Source: an uncultured Collinsella sp. (lineage in GTDB: Bacteria > Actinomycetota > Coriobacteriia > Coriobacteriales > Coriobacteriaceae). Taken from it: DNA of 28,500 bases. Of this stretch, positions 6,741-14,394 are shown one piece after another. Within the stretch, counting starts at the first letter, position 1, and the number at the start of each line of letters is the position of its first letter. The notes under the pieces were generated by a model that searched no databases, was not told where the DNA came from, and worked only from the letters and a program-made list of their open reading frames with translations. The stretch lies in NCBI GenBank assembly GCA_902478365.1, contig CABSKX010000025.1, forward strand, positions 1 through 28,500, given 5' to 3'. Both the position numbers and the translations under genes were made by a program.

Positions 6741-7322
6741 ATGAGGGTCGTCAACGACTTTACATCGAAGACCGATGAGGGGACGTCGCGTCGCGGTTTT
6801 ATGGCTTCGGGCCTGGCGCCTTTTGGCGTCATGCCTCGTATCGATTACATCTGTGCCAATGGCCTGTTCCGGCGGCACCTGGGCAACATTGCACAGTTGG
6901 AATCGGGGCGCATCTTTTGCCGCCACGGTATTGACCATCTGCTGGATGTCGCGCGCATTATGTGGATTAAGAATCTCGAGGAACAGCTCGAATTTGACCG
7001 CGAGATCATCTACGCCACGGCACTTCTTCACGATATCGGCAAAGATGAACAGTATGAATCGGGTATATCCCATGATGTTGCAAGCGAACGCGTCGCTGAT
7101 GCGATTCTTGGCGGCATGCCCGATGACGTGGCGTTTGAGCCGGCCGATGCCGCAGCCATTAAGACGGCCATTCTGGGCCATCGAAAGCTGCGCGTGAACA
7201 GCCAACCGCTTGAGCGTCTGCTCTATGCAGCCGACAAAGCGTCGCGCGCCTGCTTTGCATGCCCCGCGCGCAATGCTTGCAACTGGAGCGATGATAAAAA
7301 GAACCTGTCGATTCGCGTGTAG
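6741..7322 (+). CDS. HD-domain hydrolase in the folate cluster
   Basis: A 193-residue HD-superfamily protein, expected to be a metal-dependent phosphohydrolase. H66 (or H62), the HD pair H97-D98 in LLHDIGK and D165 in LYAADKAS fit the usual H...HD...D metal site. A C-terminal cysteine group CFACPARNAC (C171, C174, C180) may bind zinc. The gene lies between folE and folB, so a role in removing phosphates from dihydroneopterin triphosphate, the step between these enzymes, is a reasonable inference. I recall HD genes beside folate genes in clostridia too. The start is uncertain: 6741 is chosen for coupling to folE, but ATGs at 6801 and 6831 are possible and none has a strong ribosome site. Confidence 0.8.
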   Translation: MRVVNDFTSKTDEGTSRRGFMASGLAPFGVMPRIDYICANGLFRRHLGNIAQLESGRIFCRHGIDHLLDVARIMWIKNLEEQLEFDREIIYATALLHDIGKDEQYESGISHDVASERVADAILGGMPDDVAFEPADAAAIKTAILGHRKLRVNSQPLERLLYAADKASRACFACPARNACNWSDDKKNLSIRV

Positions 7323-7365
7323 TTATTTTACGCGGTCGGGGTTCTAAACGAAGGAGACGATCGCG

Positions 7366-7851
7366 ATGAGCAACAAGAAACTGCCCGAAAATGCAACCAA
7401 GACTGAAGGCGCCGAGCTCGCCCGCCGTGGAAGGGGCGAAATATCCACCGCAACGGCGGTTCCCCACGTGAGCTATGACGATCTGCGCCATGCCGACCGT
7501 ATTGTCATTGATGGGCTTGAGGTTTTTGCCAACCATGGCGTGTATCCCGAGGAGAACGCGCTGGGCCAGAAGTTCATCGTGTCCTTGGTGCTCTATGCCG
7601 ATCTGCGTGCAGCGGGGGAGCACGATAACCTGGACGCCTCGATTGACTACGGCTCGGTGTGCCACGATGTCGACGGCTATCTGCGCGAACATACGTTTAA
7701 GCTCATCGAGGCGGCAGCCGAGGGGACAGCCCAGATGCTGCTGCGGCGTTATCCCTCGCTGCTTGGTGTGCGCATCAAGCTCGATAAGCCGTGGGCTCCT
7801 GTTGGCCTGCCCCTGGCAAGCTGTGGCGTCGAGATCGAGCGCGTGCGCTAG
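7366..7851 (+). CDS. folB: Dihydroneopterin aldolase
   Basis: Cleaves 7,8-dihydroneopterin to 6-hydroxymethyl-7,8-dihydropterin and glycolaldehyde in folate synthesis. Family hallmarks are IDGLEVFANHGVYPEEN, the IDYGSV segment, the LIEAAAE helix and the C-terminal KLDKPWAPV strand. At 161 residues it is about 40 longer than the usual 115-125, because a charged, low-complexity N-terminal extension precedes the domain, which starts near residue 44. The ATG at 7366 is well supported by AAGGAG nine bases upstream, so the extension looks real. It follows the HD gene by 43 bases and converges with the metallopeptidase gene after only six bases, with no terminator seen between. folP and folK are not in the window. 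Confidence 0.93.
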   Translation: MSNKKLPENATKTEGAELARRGRGEISTATAVPHVSYDDLRHADRIVIDGLEVFANHGVYPEENALGQKFIVSLVLYADLRAAGEHDNLDASIDYGSVCHDVDGYLREHTFKLIEAAAEGTAQMLLRRYPSLLGVRIKLDKPWAPVGLPLASCGVEIERVR

Positions 7852-7857
7852 TCGACG

Positions 7858-8634
7858 CTAGAGCTTGTTGAGGGGTGGCTGCTTGAGCCGCTGCGACAGA
7901 GCTCTATTGTTGGGGCAGTACGTGTCGAGCAGAGCGTGAAACCGCTGATTGTGGCTTGGCTCGAGCAAGTGGACGAGCTCGTGGGCGACAACCATGTCGA
8001 GACACTCGATGGGATAGGCGGCAAGTTCGCGTGCGATGCGAATGGCTCCGGTCTTGGGCGTGCATGAGCCCCAGCGCGTTTTCATGCTGCGCACGGAGAC
8101 GCGGGCCACGGTGACGCCCATTGCGATTTCGTACGCGTGCACAATGTCGCGTAGCGCTGCGGTGACCTCGGATGCATAGAGTTGGTCGATGCGGGTCTGG
8201 AGTTCTTTGGGCGTTAGACCGTCGAGGGCTGTGCGCTGCTTTGCCTGCGCGCGCTCACTTGGCTCGTCGGTACCCATAAAGCTTGCGAAGGTGGCCTGCT
8301 TGGGCCGCGGCGCGGGTGATGCAAAGTTGTGATCGAGTGCGTCCTGTACCGTGATGGGCTTGCCCCAAAGCGCAATGATGGACGAGGGGCTGAGCGGCTC
8401 TCGCGCTGTCGCCTGATGTTGCTCACGCTGGTCAAGTCGGCTGATAATCCAGGCGCTGTTGCGCTTCACAAACGCTTCGATACGCTCGCGGCTGGCGCCG
8501 AGCGGTGTGCTGGCGTGGGCCTCACCGCTCGATGTGATGCGTAGGTTGAAGTTCTTGACGCGCTTTTTGGTAACGACGACGGGGATGGATGTGCCATCCG
8601 GTCGGGATACGGTAATCGTAAATTGCTGCGTCAA
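7858..8634 (-). CDS. YgjP-like zinc metallopeptidase domain protein
   Basis: A 258-residue predicted cytoplasmic protein of the YgjP/M48-like (DUF45) family. The C-terminal part carries the zinc site HELVH followed by EPSHNQRFHALL, with a third histidine, and the preceding SMKTRWGSCTPKTGAIRIARELAAYP is the family signature. The N-terminal region holds the beta-rich segment TVSRPDGTSIPVVVTKKRVKNFNLRI. The TTG start at 8634 is chosen because GAAGGA lies six bases upstream. Starts at 8697 or 8667 would place the N terminus inside an inverted repeat. The family's substrate is unknown and peptidase activity is assumed only from the motif. It is probably co-transcribed with the dipeptidase upstream on this strand. 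Confidence 0.85.
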   Translation of the reverse strand: MTQQFTITVSRPDGTSIPVVVTKKRVKNFNLRITSSGEAHASTPLGASRERIEAFVKRNSAWIISRLDQREQHQATAREPLSPSSIIALWGKPITVQDALDHNFASPAPRPKQATFASFMGTDEPSERAQAKQRTALDGLTPKELQTRIDQLYASEVTAALRDIVHAYEIAMGVTVARVSVRSMKTRWGSCTPKTGAIRIARELAAYPIECLDMVVAHELVHLLEPSHNQRFHALLDTYCPNNRALSQRLKQPPLNKL

Positions 8635-8657
8635 AAGCGGTCCTTCAGGTTGGGGAC

Positions 8658-8691
8658 GGGCCGGCATGTCGACCGTTCGGCATGCCGGCCC
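8658..8691. repeat. Perfect inverted repeat between the two minus-strand peptidase genes
   Basis: GGGCCGGCATG (8658-8668) and CATGCCGGCCC (8681-8691) form a perfect 11-bp stem with a 12-base loop. It follows the dipeptidase stop by 17 bases on the minus strand. There is no T run, so it may protect mRNA or pause transcription rather than end it. Confidence 0.8.
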
Positions 8692-8708
8692 GCTCAAGGG
8701 ACGTGAAA

Positions 8709-9722
8709 TTAATAACGCTCAAAGAAGGCAAGCGCGTTATCGCTGCAGAGCTTCTGCATCACGGTCTTGCCAAAGTGCTTGGAGAGCATGTTCTGGAATT
8801 CGGGCATCTTGCTGGCATCGGAGAGGAAAGCGGGCACCGTGGCGCCGTCCCAGTCGCCGCCGAGCGCGATGACGTCCTCGCCGCCCAGGTCGAGCCAGTG
8901 CTCGATATGTGCCGCCAGCTGGTCGAAGGTGACGTCTGCGGCGGTCTTGTCGGTTGCGTCGTTGGAAAGGAACTCGCTGCAGTAGTTGAGGCCGACGATG
9001 CCGCCCATGTCGCGAATGGTGCAGAACTGGTCGTCGGTGAGGTTGCGCTTGACGCCGCAGACGGTGCGGGAGTTGGAGTGGCTGGCGACAAAGGGGCGCG
9101 TGGCGTGGGCGACAACCTCGTCAAAGCACTCATCGTTGAGGTGGGAGACGTCGAGTACCATGCCGGCGTGCTCCATCTGCGTAAGTGCCTCGATGCCGGC
9201 GGCGGTGAGGCCGGCGTGGGTATCGTGCCCGCTCGCGAGCGGTCCCTGCGCGTTCCAGCTGAGTGATGACATGAGCACGCCCAAGCTCTTGAGCACCTCG
9301 ATCAGCGCGGGGTCCTCGGCAAAGAACGTGGCGTTTTCGATGGTGTGGATGCAGGCGACCTTGCCGTCCTTGAGCGCGGGGCGAATGTCTGCGGCGCTGC
9401 GTACGTTGACCATGCGGTCGTGGTTGAGCGTTGCCTGGCCGCTCATATGCGCCATGATCTGCGCCTGGAAGCGCGCGGCGTGGGCGGCGGGAATCTCATC
9501 GGGGACAAACGTGGCGAAGCACTGTGCCCATGGCGTGTTGCCGATCTTTGCGAGCGAGATGGCGCAGGCGTTGCCCTCGATGAGGTCGAAATCTTGCGGA
9601 TGCGTTTCGTCGCCGGGGAAATAACCGTCGGTGCCGGCGGTAAAGCGCAGGTCGAGATCGAGCGTGGCCCAACCGATGCGGTCGGCGGTGTCGCAGTGTA
9701 GGTCAAATACGGGATATGCCAT
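8709..9722 (-). CDS. Membrane-type dipeptidase, peptidase family M19
   Basis: Predicted zinc dipeptidase of the renal dipeptidase family, hydrolysing dipeptides and possibly beta-lactam-like amides. The 337-residue product shows the HxD ligands near the N terminus (DLHCDTADRI, H9 and D11), VLDVSHLND, the metal/substrate motif VASHSNSRTVCGVKRNLTDDQ and GGDWDG near the C terminus, in family order and at typical length. No signal peptide or lipobox is seen, so it is probably cytoplasmic. The ATG at 9722 has GGAGG four bases upstream. The in-frame ATG at 9752 is rejected because the conserved start is at MAYPVFDLHCD. It is divergent from the FKBP gene. Confidence 0.93.
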   Translation of the reverse strand: MAYPVFDLHCDTADRIGWATLDLDLRFTAGTDGYFPGDETHPQDFDLIEGNACAISLAKIGNTPWAQCFATFVPDEIPAAHAARFQAQIMAHMSGQATLNHDRMVNVRSAADIRPALKDGKVACIHTIENATFFAEDPALIEVLKSLGVLMSSLSWNAQGPLASGHDTHAGLTAAGIEALTQMEHAGMVLDVSHLNDECFDEVVAHATRPFVASHSNSRTVCGVKRNLTDDQFCTIRDMGGIVGLNYCSEFLSNDATDKTAADVTFDQLAAHIEHWLDLGGEDVIALGGDWDGATVPAFLSDASKMPEFQNMLSKHFGKTVMQKLCSDNALAFFERY

Positions 9723-9842
9723 GGTTCCTCCGGTTGCAGCGTTTCTTTGCAAACTGTCTTTGAATTGTATGACTAGGGTATAGTTAGCGCCATATGTTCA
9801 CGGCGGCCCGCGTTGTGCGCCGCCCTTATCACGGAGGTTACC

Positions 9843-10271
9843 ATGTCCAACCAGGGCAAGAAGGTCAAGACCCATTATCGCGGCACGCTCGATGACGGCA
9901 CGCAGTTCGATAGCTCCTACGATCGCGGCGAGCCGCTGGAGTTCACCTGCGGCGCCGGCCAGATGATCAAGGGCTTCGACGCCGCTGTTGTCGACATGCA
10001 GGTGGGCGAGAAGAAGACCGTGCACATTCCTGCTGCCGATGCCTACGGCGAGCACAATCCCGAGATGGTTCTGACCTTCCCGGCCGAGCAGGTTCCCAAC
10101 ATCGAGCAGATCGAGAAGGGCATGAAGCTCTTCCTGTCCACGCCGAGCGGTATGCCCGTCCCCGCCGTGGTCATCGACGTGACGCCCGAGGCCGTGACGC
10201 TCGACGCCAACCACGAGCTGGCCGGCAAGGATCTCAACTTTGATATCGAGCTCGTCGAGGTCGAGGGTTAG
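9843..10271 (+). CDS. SlyD-like FKBP-type peptidyl-prolyl isomerase
   Basis: A prolyl cis-trans isomerase and chaperone of the cytoplasm. The 142-residue product has the FKBP core (VKTHYRGTLDDGTQFDSS, GAGQMIKGFDAAVVDMQVGEKKTVHIPAADAYGEHNPEMV), then an inserted-flap segment, then DANHELAGKDLNFDIELVEVE, which is the SlyD layout. The histidine/cysteine-rich nickel tail of E. coli SlyD is absent. CGGAGG lies about six bases before the ATG. It is followed after three bases by a UreE-like gene. SlyD proteins help nickel delivery to hydrogenase, so the pair could act together in nickel handling; that is inference. Confidence 0.93.
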   Translation: MSNQGKKVKTHYRGTLDDGTQFDSSYDRGEPLEFTCGAGQMIKGFDAAVVDMQVGEKKTVHIPAADAYGEHNPEMVLTFPAEQVPNIEQIEKGMKLFLSTPSGMPVPAVVIDVTPEAVTLDANHELAGKDLNFDIELVEVEG

Positions 10272-10274
10272 GCT

Positions 10275-10853
10275 ATGCCTGCAAATCTGGTTTCGACAGC
10301 GTGCCTCGGAAATCTCAACGACCCGTCCTATGAGCTTTTGCTTCGCCGGGAGCTGGGCGGTGTCTTTGAGGTCGATGAGCTGCTGCTCGATTGGGACCAG
10401 GCTGATGTATGCGCATTTGTGGGCGTGACGGAGCTGGGGCGCACGGTCGATGTTCGGCTGGATGCTGCCGACGGCGGTCGTCTTGCCGATGGCGACGTGC
10501 TCGCCATTGACCGTTCGGGTGTGGTGCCCGTGGCGGTTGTCGTGCGTCTGCGCAGCGCCGAGGTTTATTTGGTCGAAGTCGACCGCATGGATCCGATTGC
10601 GCTCGCGCATGCGTGCTGGGAGATCGGCAACATGCATGCGCCGCTCTTCCGGGGCGACTCGGACGAGCATACCGTGCGCATGTATACGCCGGTGCAGCCT
10701 GTTTTGGGCCGCATGCTCCGGGGTATCGAGGGTGTTCGGCTCTCGGTGGTTACCCGTGAACTCGATACGGACCGGCGCTTTGCGTCGAGTGCGGCGGAGG
10801 TCGTCGTTAGCATGGCTCCGGACTTTACCATCGTAAAAAAGACGCGCGGCTAA
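10275..10853 (+). CDS. UreE-like metallochaperone
   Basis: A 192-residue protein whose C-terminal half resembles the nickel-binding domain of urease accessory protein UreE: ALAHACWEIGNMHAPLF matches the UreE segment around the conserved GNRH histidine (H121 here), followed by a helix LGRMLRGIEGV and VTRELDTDRRF, like the H. pylori UreE ending. The N-terminal half contains LADGDVLAIDRSG, as in the UreE N-domain. No histidine-rich tail is present. The arginine of GNRH is a methionine here. It starts three bases after the SlyD-like stop, so the two are almost surely one operon. No urease or hydrogenase gene is in the window. The UreE assignment is by eye; another metal-chaperone role is possible. 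Confidence 0.7.
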   Translation: MPANLVSTACLGNLNDPSYELLLRRELGGVFEVDELLLDWDQADVCAFVGVTELGRTVDVRLDAADGGRLADGDVLAIDRSGVVPVAVVVRLRSAEVYLVEVDRMDPIALAHACWEIGNMHAPLFRGDSDEHTVRMYTPVQPVLGRMLRGIEGVRLSVVTRELDTDRRFASSAAEVVVSMAPDFTIVKKTRG

Positions 10854-10935
10854 GCGCGCGTATGCGCAAGACGGGCTTTGAGGGGCGACCAATCAAGGTC
10901 CGTCTTGCTGTTGATAGGAGGCTTTGGGGAAGCGT

Positions 10936-11733
10936 ATGGGTCTTGAGGGAATCAAGTTGATTGCATGCGATTTGGACGGCACGTTGCTGCACCCGGGGGA
11001 GCGCGAGCCGCGTTCCGAGGCCTTTGAGCTTATCGATGAGCTGCATCGTCGCGGTATCGTGTTTATGCCGGCGAGCGGCCGTCAATATGCGAGCTTACGC
11101 TATCTGTTTGCCCCGGTGGCCGATGAGCTCGCCTATGTATGCGAAAACGGAGCCCTGGTGATGAGCGAGGGGCGTGCCGTTGTCAAGCGTTCCATGGAGC
11201 GTGGCCTTGCTATGGATATCGCGAATGCCGTGGTTGCGTATCCCCATGCCGACGTGACCCTTTCGTGCGAGGGGCACCTCTACGCCATGAGCGGCAACGA
11301 TGCGTTCGTCGACCATTTGCGCTATGAGGTCCACTGCGATGTGGCGGTGGTCGACCGTCCCGAGGACATCGACGAGGACGTCATTAAGATTGCCTTCCAG
11401 ACGCCCGAGGTGGATCAGCCAGCGGCGCTGGAGCATTTTGAGCGCCTCTTTAGCGACCGTGTCGACGTGATGACGTCGGGAACCGAATGGACGGACTTTA
11501 TCGGTTTCGGTTCGGGCAAGGGCTCCGCGCTTGCCGATTACGGTCGTGCCCTGGGGATTTCGCCCGATGAGATGATGGCGTTTGGCGACAATGAGAACGA
11601 TCGCGACATGCTCAACGTCGTGGGCCATCCCTATCTGATGGAGAGCTGCAATCCCAGCATGCGTGGCATCAACGACCGCGTTCGCTATGTGCGCACGGTC
11701 GAAGAAGAACTGTGCCGCCTGCTCGCCGAGTAG
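10936..11733 (+). CDS. Cof-type HAD-superfamily phosphatase
   Basis: A 265-residue cytoplasmic HAD hydrolase of the Cof/YidA type, expected to dephosphorylate sugar phosphates or other small phosphoesters with Mg2+. Motif I is ACDLDGTLL, motif II is the serine of PASGRQ, motif III is the lysine in GSGKGSAL and motif IV is FGDNENDRDML. The C2B cap lies between motifs II and III. The ATG at 10936 has GGGGAAG close upstream and AGGAGG 14 bases upstream. A TTG at 10924 would lie too close to that AGGAGG. Upstream, CAAGACGG (10867-10874) and CCGTCTTG (10900-10907) form an inverted repeat of unknown role. The substrate cannot be told from sequence. Confidence 0.9.
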   Translation: MGLEGIKLIACDLDGTLLHPGEREPRSEAFELIDELHRRGIVFMPASGRQYASLRYLFAPVADELAYVCENGALVMSEGRAVVKRSMERGLAMDIANAVVAYPHADVTLSCEGHLYAMSGNDAFVDHLRYEVHCDVAVVDRPEDIDEDVIKIAFQTPEVDQPAALEHFERLFSDRVDVMTSGTEWTDFIGFGSGKGSALADYGRALGISPDEMMAFGDNENDRDMLNVVGHPYLMESCNPSMRGINDRVRYVRTVEEELCRLLAE

Positions 11734-11739
11734 GTTTTC

Positions 11740-11804
11740 GGGACATGCCTAGAAATGTGCTGCTTGCTGTAGCGGATGGGCAAGTAGATTTGCGGGCATG
11801 TCCC
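11740..11804. terminator. Hairpin filling the convergent gap, possibly a bidirectional terminator
   Basis: GGGACATGCC (11740-11749) pairs with GGCATGTCCC (11795-11804). Inside, AAAT/ATTT (11753-11756, 11788-11791) and CTGCTTGC/GCAAGTAG (11760-11767, 11780-11787) extend the stem. It starts seven bases after the HAD stop and ends six bases before the regulator's stop. T runs are weak on both strands, so termination is likely but not certain. Confidence 0.65.
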
Positions 11805-11810
11805 AAACAT

Positions 11811-12191
11811 CTACCGGCAGTCGGGGCAGAGACCCTCGAAGATGGTGTAGTGCGACGTGACGTGCCAGCCGATTTGCTCGGACGCTTTGGCGTCGAGCTG
11901 GGCATCGAAGGGGAGCGGTACGTCGATGACGCGGCTGCACGAGGTGCAGATGATATGCGCATGCGGCTCGATGGTGCGATCGAAGCGACTCCCGCCCGGC
12001 GTCTTGATCGAGAGGATTTCTCCGGCATCTGCCAAGAGATTGAGGTTGCGGTAGACCGTGCCGCGGCTGATCTTGTCATCCTGTTCGCGCACGGCGTTGT
12101 AGATCTCGTCGGCGGTGGGATGGTTATAGCTTTGGCGCACGGCGTCAAGAACCAGCTTTCGCTGCTTGGTATTCCTTCTTTGCACCGCCAT
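11811..12191 (-). CDS. Fur-family regulator, PerR-like
   Basis: A 126-residue DNA-binding metalloregulator. The winged helix includes NHPTADEIYNAV and ISRGTVYRNLNLLADAGEI. Structural zinc cysteines are C82/C85 (CTSC) and C122/C125 (CPDC). The regulatory site residues H24, D71, H77, H79 and D90 align closely with B. subtilis PerR H37, D85, H91, H93 and D104. Asp at the last position is typical of PerR, where Fur and Zur usually have Glu, so a peroxide/iron sensor is the best guess. GAGG lies upstream of the ATG at 12191. A palindrome spans its predicted promoter, consistent with autoregulation. The protein ends directly at the second CxxC pair. Confidence 0.9.
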   Translation of the reverse strand: MAVQRRNTKQRKLVLDAVRQSYNHPTADEIYNAVREQDDKISRGTVYRNLNLLADAGEILSIKTPGGSRFDRTIEPHAHIICTSCSRVIDVPLPFDAQLDAKASEQIGWHVTSHYTIFEGLCPDCR

Positions 12192-12227
12192 GCGCCTCGC
12201 CTCTTTTCTATCAACGGTCGTAGGTAA

Positions 12228-12256
12228 ATGATACCGTATTTAGCACACAATACTAA
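12228..12256 (-). promoter_or_regulatory. Promoter and palindromic operator of the PerR-like gene
   Basis: On the minus strand TTAGTA (12256-12251) and TATCAT (12233-12228) are 17 bases apart. The palindrome GTATT-N8-AATAC (12236-12253) covers the spacer between them, a usual repressor position. It overlaps the stop codon of the acylphosphatase gene. The sequence does not match the classical PerR box closely. Confidence 0.5.
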
Positions 12257-12663
12257 TAATGAGGACTGAAACCGTCTTCATTGGCAAGTGGGGCTCGGGC
12301 CTGGGCATCTACGAGGCGAAAACGCGTTCCCATGCGCTCGTAGGAGGCATGAAGTGCCTCGAGATGAGATAGGACGTCTGCCGGAGCTCCCTGTATCTCC
12401 ATCTCGACTGAGCCGTCTTCCATGTTACGCACCCAGCCGGTGAGTGCGCGTGCCTGCGCGAGGTTGGTGTTGGTAAAGCGAAAACCAACGCCTTGGACTT
12501 GCCCCTCCCAGCGCAGGAAATAGCGCAGGGGAGTGTCTTGAGTGGCCTCGTCGCTTGCGAGCACAGTAAGCCTGCGGCGCAGCTCGAGCTCGACGTTTGA
12601 TGGTTTTTGAGGCTCTCGACTGCCGCCGGTGACGCTGGAGAAGAACGTATCGAAGAAGCCCAT
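12253..12663 (-). CDS. Acylphosphatase-domain protein
   Basis: A 136-residue protein whose residues from about 45 form an acylphosphatase fold: RYFLRWEGQVQGVGFRF carries the phosphate-binding loop with its catalytic arginine, and GWVRNMEDGSVEMEIQG holds the catalytic asparagine. The domain would hydrolyse acyl phosphates such as acetyl or carbamoyl phosphate. It has an N-terminal extension of about 45 residues, starting MGFFDTFFSSVTGG, where free acylphosphatases have only about 90 residues in total. The ATG at 12663 follows the oxidoreductase stop by two bases, so the pair is coupled. A longer in-frame ORF that overlaps the oxidoreductase gene is rejected. Confidence 0.88.
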   Translation of the reverse strand: MGFFDTFFSSVTGGSREPQKPSNVELELRRRLTVLASDEATQDTPLRYFLRWEGQVQGVGFRFTNTNLAQARALTGWVRNMEDGSVEMEIQGAPADVLSHLEALHASYERMGTRFRLVDAQARAPLANEDGFSPHY

Positions 12664-12665
12664 CG

Positions 12666-13772
12666 CTATGCCTGCTTGCCTGCGTCGGCCGGGAAGGTTA
12701 TGCCGGCCTGCTGGCGCACGGCATCCATGATGCGCAGTGAGACGAGCGTGACATCGCGGTAGTGGCCAAGCTCGTGGCGTCCCGCCGGGCTCTCCCAAAT
12801 CTCTTCTTTAACGTTATCGATGCCGCCGATGGCGGTGATAAAGTCTGTGAGTTCGTATTCCATAGTGTTGCTCGATTTGGGTAGGTCGAGCACGCGGCCG
12901 TTGTCGCCCTGTCCGCGCGGCGCCTCGGTCGCTGAGCCGCGTACGACATCGCCGCGATAGTCGATACGGACGTTGCGGGGCGTGGACAGATGGTCAATCT
13001 GGATAGTGCCACGCTCGCCTTCGATCTGCGAGGGAAGCAGGTCATTCGTAATTTTGGAGTGCGCGAGCTCGACGGCGATACGGCCACCGCCGTAGCTGGC
13101 GAGGATGGAACCGCAGCCGTCGATGGGGCCGTGCGTGAGCTGTCGCGTGGTGGGGTCGAGCAGAGTAGCCATGCTCGTAAGGCCGGAGGGCATGCCGAAA
13201 ATCTCGACCATGGGCTCGACGGTGTAGACGCCAATGTCCATGAGGGAACCCGAGGCCATATTGCAGTCGAAGATATTGGTGGCGCGTCCCGCGAGAATCT
13301 CGTTGTAGCGCGAGGAATATTTGCCAAAGCGCAATGAGGCGCGGCGGATGGGCGCAATCTCGCCCAGGGCGTCCTCGATGGCGTGGAAAGCGGGATCGTG
13401 GAGGGGGCGCATGGCCTCGAGGGCCACGACACCTGCTGCCTCGGCAGCGCGGAAGACTTCCAGCGCCTGCGCCTCGGTGGCGCAGAAGGGCTTCTCGACG
13501 ATGACGTGCTTGCCACCGGCGATGCAGGCAAGGGCCTGCTCGTAGTGGAGCGCATTGGGGCTGCCGATATAGACGGCGTCGACGTCGTCGGCGGATGCAA
13601 GCTCATCGAGTGAAGTAAAGTTTCGCTCGCCACCGCGCTCGGCGGTAAAGGCGGCGCCGCGATCTGCATTGCGCGAGAGCGTGCCCGCAAACGCGGCTTG
13701 GTCGTTGGCGTTGACGACCTGGATAAAGTCGTCGGTAATCATGGATGTGCCGATGGTCGCTATACGCAGCAT
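12666..13772 (-). CDS. Gfo/Idh/MocA-family oxidoreductase
   Basis: A 368-residue predicted NAD(P)-dependent dehydrogenase of a sugar or related polyol. The N-terminal Rossmann fold starts MLRIATIGTSMITDDF. The family motif VIVEKPFCAT carries the catalytic lysine of the EKP signature, and the C-terminal alpha/beta domain includes GSLMDIGVYTVEPM. The glycine loop is GTSMI rather than the usual GxGxxG, which fits a subgroup of this family. AGGGGG lies just before the ATG at 13772. It is followed two bases later by the acylphosphatase gene. The substrate is unknown. Confidence 0.9.
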   Translation of the reverse strand: MLRIATIGTSMITDDFIQVVNANDQAAFAGTLSRNADRGAAFTAERGGERNFTSLDELASADDVDAVYIGSPNALHYEQALACIAGGKHVIVEKPFCATEAQALEVFRAAEAAGVVALEAMRPLHDPAFHAIEDALGEIAPIRRASLRFGKYSSRYNEILAGRATNIFDCNMASGSLMDIGVYTVEPMVEIFGMPSGLTSMATLLDPTTRQLTHGPIDGCGSILASYGGGRIAVELAHSKITNDLLPSQIEGERGTIQIDHLSTPRNVRIDYRGDVVRGSATEAPRGQGDNGRVLDLPKSSNTMEYELTDFITAIGGIDNVKEEIWESPAGRHELGHYRDVTLVSLRIMDAVRQQAGITFPADAGKQA

Positions 13773-13845
13773 GTATCCCCCTTGCGTTGTTTGGTCTACA
13801 GGATGAGTGTAGCGCGTGGGGATATAAAGCTGCGCGAAAAGGCTA

Positions 13846-14331
13846 TTACAGGTCGCTCTCGTTAAAGCCGGTGTCGATATCGAGGTTGCTGCCGTCGGCC
13901 GCCGTGGTGGCGAGCTCATCGCAGCGCTCGTTGAGCTCGTGACCGGCGTGACCCTTAACCCAGATGAACTCAACCTTGTGCTTGCTTTTGGCGGTGAGTA
14001 GGCGCTCCCATAGGTCGCGGTTCTTGACGGGCTGCTTGTTGGCGGTTTTCCATCCGCGTTTTTTCCAGCCGTCGATCCAGTGCTTGTTGAAGGCGTTGAC
14101 GACGTACTGCGAATCGGAATGGACTTCGACGTCGCAGGGGCGGTTGAGCGCCTCGAGCGCCACGATAACGGCCATGAGCTCCATGCGGTTGTTGGTGGTC
14201 TTGGCATAGCCGCGCGAAAGCTCGGAGGTGAAGGTCTTGCCGGCGGGGTTGGTGTATTTGAGCACGGCGCCGTAGCCGCCGCGTCCCGGATTTGATCGGG
14301 CCGAGCCGTCGGTATAGATGATGACCTTCAC
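13846..14331 (-). CDS. rnhA: Ribonuclease HI
   Basis: Cleaves the RNA strand of RNA-DNA hybrids. The 161-residue product has the complete active site: D8 in YTDGSARSNPG, E51 in NNRMELMAV, D73 in VHSDSQYVV, and H128 and D138 in VKGHAGHELNERCDELA. The basic-protrusion segment WIDGWKKRGWKTANKQPVKN is present. A GTG start at 14331 is chosen because the family begins MKVIIYTDGS and AAAGGA lies upstream; the overlapping ATG at 14333 is out of frame. The acidic tail of about 17 residues after the core is not part of the active enzyme. Confidence 0.95.
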   Translation of the reverse strand: MKVIIYTDGSARSNPGRGGYGAVLKYTNPAGKTFTSELSRGYAKTTNNRMELMAVIVALEALNRPCDVEVHSDSQYVVNAFNKHWIDGWKKRGWKTANKQPVKNRDLWERLLTAKSKHKVEFIWVKGHAGHELNERCDELATTAADGSNLDIDTGFNESDL

Positions 14332-14394
14332 ATGGTTCCTTTCGTTGGGTATGTTTCGTGCGAGTGACCATTGTAGCGCCATGCCCGCCGGGGG

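Noticed and set aside
12666..14207. A 513-codon frame extending the Gfo/Idh/MocA gene upstream
   Set aside because: The extra part overlaps rnhA in another frame and lacks family similarity. The Rossmann fold starts at 13772 with a good ribosome site.
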